Origin: Apostichopus japonicus
Lineage: Eukaryota > Echinodermata > Holothuroidea > Aspidochirotida > Stichopodidae
DNA length: 64,000 nucleotides
Reading direction: 5' to 3'
NCBI RefSeq assembly: GCF_037975245.1
Contig: NC_092566.1
Location: 16,837,001-16,901,000 of the forward strand
Made by a program: the position numbers and the translations under genes. Each line of letters opens with the position of its first letter. Within the stretch, counting starts at the first letter, position 1. Positions 46,401-58,400 of this stretch are shown in pieces. The notes beneath the pieces were generated by a model that was not told the DNA's origin, did not search any database, and saw nothing but the letters and a program-made list of their open reading frames with translations.

Positions 46401-49400
46401 GTAGACCCCTTTCCAATGAGTCCCGATATTGTAGTGTTCAGTACAAAACCCCGCACCGAGTTCTAAAATTTCCTATACGCTTGTGAATTCAACTATGAGC
46501 GCTGTTTCGGTGGGTTTTTCACAGTTGTCTCCCCTAATCATGGAAAATCAGTTTTTGTACCGTATATTACCTATATGTAGTTGATGTTACTGTTATTGTG
46601 TTATTATCATGGGGGAAATATCCTGCTAACGTGTTGAAACAGTGATTCCGTTTACGGCAGAGGCGGCGGATATAGGTTGGACACATAACCGGAATCCCGC
46701 CGCCATGGTTTACGGCACAAAAATACAGTGTTCAAGTAGCCTCAGCATTAATAAGGTAAAAGGGCAAAGTATAGTCATCTACGTAATGTAACTTAACGGT
46801 ATACAAGTCGGTGCGGACTGGCCATACGGACACTTGGGTTGAATGTCCGGTGGGCCAGTGGGCTAGGTAAAAATGGGCTGGGTTGTGCCCCCCCCCCCCT
46901 CTCAATTAAAGTTCTGTGTTGCCTTAAGTCCTGTGAAATGTCATATTCGGTGATATAGGAGATATTTAGCCAAACAATTTGGTTGTAAGTTACGCGCCAA
47001 CTCGAGTGGCGCTCCCAGATAGTAAGGAGCTTAGATTGCACGATGCGGACCTCTCTACGACGAAAAGACTTGCGTTCTGCGCATGCGTCTACTTCACCAT
47101 CTCGTTTTCCCTGAGATTTTACACCGGGTGTCAATTTTTACATTGTACTCAAAACGAAAACTTGAGATAGCGTGTGACGTCATATGTCGCCTACTCTGAC
47201 CAGGCCAAGATAACCACATGACTGTCATTTTCCCCGTAGTAAGAATCTTAAGCGCAAAGCCAACAGGACCATTGCGACGACGTACACTGTCGGTTTACTT
47301 CCCGTTGCACTACTCCGCGCCGTGCAATCTAATTCTATATTGTCACGAATATGTAGCCCTCATCGGGTAGGTCACCTAATTTTTGCCTGACGGTATCACT
47401 GTAAAAATCCGTCACTAGCTGTTTCATAATACTGCGGCGTGAAATATCTGTTATTTAGCTTTCTTTTAGATATTTAACCTAAACGTAAAGTGCTCAGACT
47501 ACAATCACATAAATATAGTAAAATAACGTTAATTTATTGTCATCCTTGAATTGAAATACCGCTTGAATTTGTTGTGTATCAGTTATCATCACAACAAGTT
47601 TCAACTTGATATTACATTGGCTTTAGTCTCGCCTATTGGCTACGTTGATCACATGGTGTTATTGCGCCAACCAGGAGTCTTTTAACTAACTTCCTTTTCG
47701 CGGCGTTTTTCCTTACTATCCTTCGTTCGTATTACTAATGCATGCGCCTCGCCGAGGCAAGTTACAACATGCAGGATCGGAACAGTACATACGTATGTAT
47801 GTAGAGCGTGTACCAAATTATATCGAGCGCTGAGCGAGAACGAGTAAATGTACACGTACGTACGGACAAACATAAATAAATGTGAGTGCTGTCCCTGTCG
47901 TATCACTTCGTAGTTCGTCTTACATGAATATCCAAGTTTCAGATTCAGTTGGACAAGAATGCAGTGTCAAACAGGCAAGTGATTTATTGAATTTCCAAGA
48001 TTACAAGCATGAAACCTGTATGTGATACTTGCAATTTGCAATGCAAGAATATCACACATTACGTTAATCACTGTAGGACCCATAGGCACATTCGAAACGC
48101 ACGTTTTACTTGCTGCATAACTGGTTGTATTCGAACGTTTTATACATACAAAGCGTTAGTGTCACATATTGCAAGGAATCACACAGCAGCAAGCTATGAT
48201 CAAGGGGATGGCCATGATGAAGGCCTAGGCTCATATCGAAATGTAGGTGTTGGTGTCAAGTGTATGCTAGAATTTTGCCAACACCAAAGCTCTGATATCA
48301 AGGAATTGATCTCTCACCTAAGAGGACATATTGAAAGTGGTTTAAAGGTAGATTGCCCATTCGAAAATTGTAAAATACAATTTGGCAATAAGAAATCATT
48401 TTCATATCACTTGTCTCGTCATCATAGAAATTATAAAGTAGGTGATGTAGCCTCAAGGTATGTTGTGACTGTGAGCCAAGGCCCCACAGATGTGGTAGGT
48501 GAAGCCATATACCCTATAGGCCTACATAATGAAGACAACTCTGACAGAAATGAATTAGATGAACAAGACTCTGTTGAAACTGAGCAGGAACAGGATCTCA
48601 AAAGTCGTACTAGTAGTAGCCATGAAGGGGATACCGTCGTTTGTGGTGAAAACCCCTCTGAAAATGTAAAAGAATTTACACAAAGCGTTGCACTATTCCT
48701 GTTGAAACTGCAGTCCAAGTACTTGATTCCTAATTCAACCATTCAAGTAATTGTTGAACAGATGTGTTTCCTCAACCAACTTGGAAATGAGAATACAAAA
48801 AAATGTATTGTAACACAACTACAAACAGCTGGCATAGGTCTAGGCCTAGCTGATGAAAGATCTAATGAACTTGCTCAAGATATTATGACTGATGTTTCAG
48901 AATTAGGATGTTCTCTTGCACCTGCTAGTGATTCCCAACATTTTCAGTCTCCAGAATGTGGAAAACTGCGATCTGGATATATGAGAAAAAAATATTGGAA
49001 AGAGAACTTCAAATACGTGAGCCCAGAATCAATATATTTGGGAGAGCCAAATGGTGGCAAGAAGGAATATTGTCACTATGTGCCAATTTTGGAGACACTA
49101 AAACTCATGTATGAGGATAAATCTGTTCAAAACCATATCATACCAGTAGATAAGGAAAGAAGTGGGTATAGTGATATTCAGGATGGGAAAGTATTTCGGC
49201 AGAACACATTTTATCAAAGAAATCCAGATGCTTTGCAAGTTATGCTGTTTCAAGATGGGTTTGAAGTTGTCAATCCATTGGGATCTTCTAGAAACAAACA
49301 CAAGATGCTTGGAGTTTATTGCACACTGGGTAATATTGATGCTAGATGTCGATCACAAATTGATCCTATACAGTTAGTTCTGTTATGTAAGGAAAAGACA

Positions 49401-52400
49401 TTGAAAAAAATTGATTCTCAGAGGGTTTTTTCAAGGCTCATTACAGATTTAAAGCATTTAGAAGAAAATGGTATTGTACTTAAAAATGGTTATGTTGTTA
49501 AAGGGACTGTAGTTGCAATAATTGGAGACAATCTAGGATCCCATTATATAGGGGGTTTCTGTGAAAGTTTCAGTTCTCACTATTATTGCCGTTACTGCTT
49601 GCTTTCAAAGATAGAAATTGCCCAAGGGCTTCCTTACGTTGAAGGAGTGTATCGCACACGTGAATCATACAGGAGAGCTCTACAGTCGCTGGATGACGAT
49701 GGTGAATCTGTGCATCATGAGGGAATTAAATTTGATTCTCTCTTTAATTCTCTGACATATTTTCATGTAGCCAGTCCTGGGCTTCCTCCATGCCTTGGCC
49801 ATGATTTATTTGAGGGTGTTGTGGACTATGACATGGCCCTTTTTATCCAGTATTTTGTAGCTAAAAAGTGGTTCAGCTATGAGAATTTAAACAGAAGGTT
49901 GCAACTGTTTCCATTCAAAGGTCGAGACTCTGCAGATATGCTGACTAGTGCAGTCAAGCCTCAAGGAGAAAGGATTGGTGGACAAGCAGTGCAAAACTGG
50001 TATTTCTTGCGTTTTTTCCCCCTTGTTGTATACGGGCTAGTTCGTAACATAAAGGACCCAGTATGGCAGTTACTTCTGCAACTGAAGGAAATTGTTGAAA
50101 TTATTGTGTCTCCAACTTTGCAATCATCTCAGGTAGCTTTTCTGAAAGTATTGATAGAGGAATATCTTGAAGGGAGGGCCGACCTCTTTCCTGAAAGGAA
50201 GTTACGACCCAAGCATCATTTTCTACTTCATTATTATTACCTTATTTTCATGTTTGGACCTTTGATCAAGGTTTGGACTCTCCGCTTTGAAAGTAAACAT
50301 TCTTTCTTCAAAAGATGTGCCAGATACTGTCAAAACTTTGTCAACATTACTTCAACATTGGCAGAAAGGCACCAATTACTGCAGGCATATTCCTTTCATG
50401 GACGTTTGTTTGCTGATGATGTTAAAGTAGCAAAAGGGATCCCATTCCACCCAGAGTTATATGCCGAAAACATCCAAAAAGCTGTTCTTGCTGTTCAATT
50501 TACAAGAAAGACTTGTTTGTGATAATAAAGGAAGATGAGGACTGGACATTTGCTTGCATTATGCTAATATTGGTGGTAAGAGAAAAAGTTGTTTTTATTG
50601 TGCAGAAATACCAGACTACCCATGTGCATGAATATGGCTTATACCAAGTGAAAAACAGGGCAGCAGATTCAAACCCTGTTTCGTGTGTGGCATACTCAGA
50701 CCTTCTAGATTATTGTCCTTTGTCAGCATACAAGGTTGATGGGCAATACATGCTTTCATTGAAAAACAAACCCACCAATATGTAGATTATTTTACAGGCT
50801 AGACAGTTCCAGCACGGCTTCTGACACTGATACTGATAGAGATACTGTCATTATAACAGACATAGAGAGAGTGTGCTGGAATAGTGTACCTGACATAAAC
50901 GACGAGCAATTAAGAAGACTCTTGGCAAAATTAGAGGCAGCTGGTGTATTGACTACAGATGATCTGGAGTACATCAGAGAAGATGATATTTTGGGAATTG
51001 TCACACCCATCCAAGCAAGAAAACTGATCAAAGGATTTAAAAAAGGTAGGAACTTACTCAGTACCATCTGTTTTACCTTCCCCATCAACGCTGTAAAGTG
51101 AAAACAGTCTAAGAAAATAAGCGAACAAATGTGACCATGTAGATTTTCAATATAGCAAAACATTGCAAACTAGGCTACATGTCAAATTTATTCCATCAAA
51201 GTTCACTGAAAAGTTCATATTTTACGTCAACTGTACAGTCAGGGGTAAAGTGGATTAATTGACCAATCTGCACGCGCAACCAGCAAATTGGTGGTGACAA
51301 ATGTCTATATTAGCAATTAAATCTGAGCACAAAAATCCTCACATATACTGACAGTAAGGTCCATGCCGTATTTCCATTGAAACAGCTTGTGTGAAATTGT
51401 AATAATTTCATTGGACTAGTTTGTATTGCGCAACCGGTATCAAAAAACATGCAGCCTCCGAATTTTTGAACAAAACTTATATAAGAACTGCATTGTATTG
51501 ATTAGGATCGTTACTTTTAACGTGTGTATGCAAACATGTATGGTTGTCCCATGGACAGTCTGCAAATAAAGTTGTCCCAGCCTAAATTTACGATCCGAGG
51601 CAAACAGACAACAGCTGCTTTTAAGCCCTGTATCTGCATACAAAAGTTACTTCCAGGTGGAAGGGCTTTAATCAGAAACCTTCTACCTAAGTTTATATGT
51701 TGGAACTGTGTTCTAGCTTCAAACCTGCGAATGTTTGTAGCTTTGCGTGGTTATCATGTTTATTATGATAGTAGCACGGCATGTTGTACTCGTCACCCAG
51801 TATAGTCACATATTGCTGCTGTCTCTGTGCCTGAAACTACGTACCCCCTAGCCCAGCGTACAGTGCAGCTACTTGTACTGCGCACACCAGGAAAATGGCA
51901 GGAACTTTGAGGAATTCTAGTTAAAAATGTTAAGTTTGGTTTGAGCCGCAGCCAGTATTTAGCTAAGCCTAGGCATAAATGTTACAGGCATCTAGCCTCT
52001 AGGCTATACCTGGGCTAAAACAGCATTGTGTTGTTGCATGTAGCCTAGCTAGCTATAATACCTGGGCTAACCCCGTTTTAATTGTGTTACGGCATGTACT
52101 GCATGCACTAATTATAATGTTACTGCACTGTTAGTGTTAGTGTGTTACACTATTATAAAAGCCTAAGTTGGGCTAAGAAGTCAAACCTACACCAAGCTTA
52201 GCCAGATATAGTGGTACAAATGCAAACCATTACCCCGCAACTGTTAGCTTGACAATTTGAATGTAGCTGGCTGCATTAATTGTGCACTGTCCATTCACTC
52301 TGTTGAACCATATTGGCTGGCAAAACGAACAAATTCTAAACCCTGGCTCACGTCAGTGCTGTATAGCCACAACCGACAGTAAGCAGTCGTACTGTGCGCA

Positions 52401-55400
52401 TTAATATGCAGGGCCTTTAGCTGAATTAATATGTTGTGTTCTCAACAACACAGAATACATCTATTCCCTCTATTGTGTAGCTGCTTTTTAAGTGACTACT
52501 CTTCTAGAGATAATCCTAAACTGTACAACTACATAGCTTTGCAGAGATGGATTATCATTCCTCTTGGCTTTGACATGGACTCCATTATCCCTAAATTGTG
52601 CTACAAGGGGCACATATATGATGGATTGCTACTGCATGGTTGGGAGAGAACTTTAACCAAATTTTTACATTATCACAATCTTGACAGGTTTATGATATTC
52701 AATGTTGTCACAGAATTTGAACCACCTGTTTTTGGTAATTTGTTAATTAAGGGGTTCCTACATATTCTCAAAGTCAGTAAATCAAGCTCTGTTAGCCTTT
52801 AACTAGCTGTGAATTTGTTGTTTATGTTATCAAAAGTACAAATCTGCTTATTTTTCCTAGTGCATGACTGCATGTACCAATGGCCCACGATGTAATGTAT
52901 TGTATTCTCACTTACATGCATGTGGACTTAGGGCCTGCAAGTTATGTAAATATTCAATTTTCACAAATTAAACTAAGGCTGAAGGAATCTATGCCATGCA
53001 TGGCGATGGCGCATGTTTGTATGCGTGGGTGGTGTGTGTGACGCCTTGCCTTGTAAACACGATATCACAAGAAGTGAAAATCGCTTGAACTTCAAACTTA
53101 GTATACTGGTAGCCTGTGGTGAGTAGATAACCCTTAGTGTTTTTCATGGAGGTAAAAGGTCATTTGAGTTCAACAGCTCGGGTCAGCAGGGGTCAAATTG
53201 TGAAAACCTTGTAAACATGATATCACAAGAAGGGAAGCTTGGACAGATCTCATATTTGGTATGGGGGTGTACCTCATTGAGTGCAAGAAGCCTATTGTTT
53301 TTGGTGGAGGTCATTTAGGTCAGCAGGGGTCAAATTGTGAAAACTTTGTAAACACAATATCTCAAGAAGGGAAGCATGGATCAGTCTCATATTTAGTGTA
53401 TAATTGTACCACATTAAGTACAAGAAACCTGTGGTTTTTGGTGGAGGTCAAAGGTCATTTCGGTTCAGCAGGGATCAAATTATGAAGACTTTGTAAACAT
53501 GATATCTCAAGACGGGAAGCTTGGACAGATCTCATATATGGTATTAGGTGTACCACATTGAGTGCAAGAGCCGTATTCTTTATGGTGGAGATCAATTGTC
53601 ATTTGCAATCATCGGGGGTCAAATTTTGAAAAGCTTGTAACAACGATATTGTTACATGGGAAGCTTGGACAGATATCATTTGGTATTTAGGTGTATAGAG
53701 TGTAAGAACCTATTATTTGTGGTTGTTAATGGTCAGTTGTGGTCACACTGCTATTAAATATCTCAAGAATGGGAGTTGTCATTGTGAATGTATTGTTTAT
53801 CACATCTCAATGCTTTATGCTGTATTACTAAGATCAAGTATGTTGTTAACCCTCTCTATACAGTACATCAGTGAATGCAATGCATTTTTACATTTTGGTT
53901 AAAACGGGCAATTGATCTTATCTTGTTCTTATTTGATCGTAGATGAAAGCGCATCAAATGCAGACTCATCACCATCGAGTAGTGGCCAGAGCCGCACTGC
54001 TAGCCGCTGGCAACCAAAGGAAGTGACGCTGTCTCTATCACCAGGTTCTACTTATTTTCTTCTTTTTTTATTGGCTAATTCTGTCAGCCAAAGGATTCTG
54101 TGCAAGAGTTCGCTAGTTTTTGACACTTAATTGTGGTTTGTCTGTGGGTTTTTATCCAATAATAACTTTTCAATGCTTGGAAACTCATTTACATGATTTC
54201 TAATGTGATAAACATTGTTTTTTGTATGCAATCAAGTTGGTGCATGTGCTTGTCTGTATGTGAGGCCCTAGCTTGTAACACAATATTTCAAGATATATAG
54301 GTAACTACAGCAGATTTCATATTTGGCATGTGGCTTCCCCATACTACGGTAAGCACAAAAACCCTATTGTTTTGGTAGAGGTGAAAGGTCATGTGTGGTC
54401 AGCAGTGGTCAATTTGTGAACACATTGTAATCGTTAACACAGTATTTCAAAAATGGAAACTTGGATGCTATATTAGGGGTTTGAATGTACGTTATATAAT
54501 GTACAAGCACCCCATTGCTTTGGTAGATGTTCCACATTGAGTGTAAGAGCCTATTATTTTTGGTGGAGGTTAGAGGTCATTTGTGGTCAACAGGGGTCAG
54601 ATTGTGAAAATGGTGTAACACAATATCTCAAGAAGGGAACTTGGTATGTAATTAGCCTTTGGGTGATGTAGCCCTTGTATTTTTTGAGATCATGAACAGA
54701 GGTGAAAGTCTGAACCTTGTAAATAAGATATCTGAAAAAGTAGAAGTTGCTCAATTGAACTTGAAACTTGCTTTATGTAGGTACCCCTTGGTGAGAAGAT
54801 GATACCTCCTACTTGTATAAGGCAAAGACCTTAGGTAAACCCAAGACCCTTGCATTTTTCATCATTTCTGGTCAGCAGTGTGTCATGTAGAAGAACCTTG
54901 TAACAGAAGTTGCTGCTCATATTGGCAAGGAATCACCAAGTCTTTTGACTTTCTGGTTTATTGAATTGTCAATTGAAAGCATCTGTAAAGATACAGTAAA
55001 TCTTTGTTTTTATATATTTTGTAGGTCAGCTTGTGTTGATTGATAAATGTGACAGCAATCTGCTTGTGGAAAGCAAACCTTATTGGCACTGTTTACATTG
55101 AATGACTTATATCTGAGTTTGTGTGTGGGGAGGGGGGACAAATCAATGTTTATAAGAGCTTCCATATTCATCCCCTGTCCCATACTGAATTTTGTATGAG
55201 CTACATACTGTACTATTATTGATTCAAACATTCAATTGTTTAAATCTGCACATATTCTCTAATTTGTTCCTTGAATTACAGTTGAAGGAAGCAAGTCTGC
55301 CCCAAGTAAGGTAATAGATTTGGATATGATGTTGAGCAGAATTCCAAGAAAAACAATACATATTTTGGAGAGAAATGAAAGACTCCCTCCAAGAATTCGT

Positions 55401-58400
55401 AAAGAATTTGTGCGACTAGTGGTAGATAACATTATTGACTGCAAAGGAGCTACATACCCTAGAACAAGTGAGTTGCGTTTATATGCCAGCCAAATAGTCA
55501 GCAAGTATAAAACACTTGGAGACCATCTTGATGGAGTGGTAGTTGGAACAGGATACGAGAGCTTACTGAAACAATTCGTCAATCGAGTGGACAATCTTGG
55601 GAGATCTGTTGTTCAGGGATCACTGAAAAGAAAAGCATTGGCAGGATGCAAAAGTCCCAAAGAGAGACTAGCAGACCAGTACGGGTGTGTAAATTGGCAG
55701 CCTGAGTCTTTGCCGGAGGGTGAATCTGGGGAATCTCAAAGAAAGATTATGAATGAGCTGAAAAGCCTGTGGGAGTCTGGGACTGGAAAAACAAAGGATG
55801 TAAAGAACAAAATGATACACACATATGCTACACAAAGAAAGGACATTAATGAAAAAGACTGTGTTCTGACAGATATCATAGAAAACTGGCCTTTTTTGTT
55901 TGAGGAGGAGTACTTGCTGGCTCACTTCAAGAAACTTATGGGAATTGACATCATGGAAAATATGTCATCTAACTTTGAGCATAGAGTTCCAAAGCTTTAC
56001 AGATACTTTCAACAAGTAGCCAAGCCAAAGATTGAAGCAACCCACAAAAAGATACAAGATGCAGTTGACAAGAAAGAAGACAATAGCCCTCAAGTAATGG
56101 GACTGCTAATGCTTCTGAGCGAGCACCTAGGAGAGGATCTGGGAGAGCACGTAAAGAGTACTGACAAGGTAAGCAAGGAACTGTTTCTCATAATTTCAAA
56201 ACTGTTATTTTCCTTACTCATTACCGGCAACTAGCTTCCACTAGCATGTTATGCCTCAGGTAAGGTAGAGTGCCCAGAGACCAGCAACCAAGAGAGGGGT
56301 GGATTTAGGGACTATAAAACTAGAAACAGTTGTGCACCCAAGGGGCTAAGTGTTTGTGAAAACATAGTCTGACGGGTTTTACTCAAACATAAAGAGAATT
56401 GATCATACAGGGCCTCCTCATAGGACATGCACAATTTCTACAGATGCTCTTGAATTGTTTTATGTAAAAATCAGGCCTCAGCTTTATAAAGCATATTATG
56501 CTCTAAATTGATTGAATTTGTTGCCAATATTTCATTTTAACCTATCTTGCCTTTTCTCCCACTGCTGACCATTGACTGTATCAATTTTCTTCAGGAAAAG
56601 AGTGCTGACACATGCATTGAGGCCATGGACTTGCAAGGCCCTGTTGTTCTGGTTGCACATGGTAAGTGTTGTTTGTTTTGATTGTTCATGCTACTCCATA
56701 GTGTACTGATCAGTGACTAATTACCACACTAAATACGCTACTGGAATTGTTCCAACAAAAAATATGTCTACGTAACCATTCATTTATGTCAATATCAAAA
56801 TATGGTACGTACAACCATGCAGTTTACTCAGGACTGCATCATGATTGGACACCATGCATGTTGGGTAGTGTCTGCAAAGGTCATACAGTGGTCAAATATA
56901 TAACTTTATACTTACTGTAAATTCCTTGTGTGTGTATTCATCAAGCCATGCTATTTATAAAATTGTATGCTTTGCCCCATCAATCTCTGATGCTTTGTAA
57001 TAGGACTGGCAAATTAAAGGTAGTCAGGACTCGCCCAAAGGCAAAATGATAACAGGGCCATCACCAACTTTCTCTTGTCTGCAACCCAAAGTTCTATCTA
57101 AGCTCCGCCCATTATTTACGTTGGTCTGCACTCTTCCCATTGCAACTATATGTGAAGTCCCTCCCATTGTTTACAACTCACTCTCATCCAAGTAAACATT
57201 GACCAAGCCAGATCTGGTTTCACCCCCTGGTAAGCATCAGCAGGCCTTGTCCTTAGCTCCCCTTAGGGCAATAGAAAAAGTTCTGCAAGTCTCTTCTTTG
57301 GACCTGACAACTAAATAATTATGACCAAAGCTTACCAGACTCACCTAACATGGTATGTACACAGTACTACACACTAAAGCTGTAATTGACACCTTGTAGT
57401 ACACAGTATATATGCTGGTATGATTTGCACAATGTAGAAATGCATGCAATTTCTGATAATTCAATATTTTCTTTTCAAAGGGAAAGTACTGACAGCAACT
57501 TTGTTTTCTCTCGCCATTGGAGGGAAAGAAACGACTAAAGTAACCAATCCTCTATCGGGTGTGTGCGTATGGTTTGCAGCTTATTATGTCTTCAACCTAA
57601 AATATCCAGAAAAGGCGCCGGCGCTCTTGGAATTTATCCAACGGTGAGTAGTTATATTGTAGTCAAGGACGACCACTGCCTCGTCTAAGCGTCAGGAAAT
57701 AATGGGGATTGTAATTATTGTGCAATCCTAGGAATCCCTGTAAGCTTTACATGTCCCCACTCTTGGGCAAATTGCCCTTATTTCACAAGCAGTTTCCCCA
57801 TATCAAATTACACTACAATCCGACATAACAAACTCAGCATGCTTAAACGAATTTACTCCACCATCAAGTCCCAGAGTTATGAAGGTTGGGTATTAAAAAC
57901 CATTAAAAGTCCCTACCCTAGAGTGGACAATGCAACTGGTAATACTGACCAATATTGCCACTAAAATAGAGGTCATGAAGGAAGTATACTTTGAAAGTGC
58001 ATAACCATCAAATCGTTTGCCCTATCCACTTTAGGTGCAACATCTTTAATCAAGTTAAACATTTTTAGACTATACTTCAAAATGTTATTGCGTCCTGATG
58101 AATTTGGATGATATCTCGCTCAATATTTGAGTATGGAAGACTCAAAAAAGGCAAATGTTTAAACTCAGTTAAAGTGTAATTACCAGATCCATAAACAACT
58201 ATTTCCTGTAACACATGTACTTTATCCCAAAATACCATGCTGCAAAATGCCAACCTGCCTATGGCCATCATGGACAATTGATTATAAAAGGTTTCCAATC
58301 CTTACTATAATACATGCATGGGTATTTTACTATATTGTTATTATTATATGATTATATATAATTTTAAAGTTTTCATCCAACATGAGGAGATACCATTGCA

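Noticed and set aside
48431-48742. Minus-strand 103-codon frame within the transposase
   Set aside because: Shadow of the plus-strand coding frame; no domain of its own.
52431-52802. 123-codon open frame in SAM-gene intron 1
   Set aside because: No recognisable domain, no splice sites in matching phase, and the flanking exons join in frame without it.
53040-53700. CRISPR-like array
   Set aside because: Units are degenerate 137-145 bp repeats without spacers, in eukaryotic intronic DNA.
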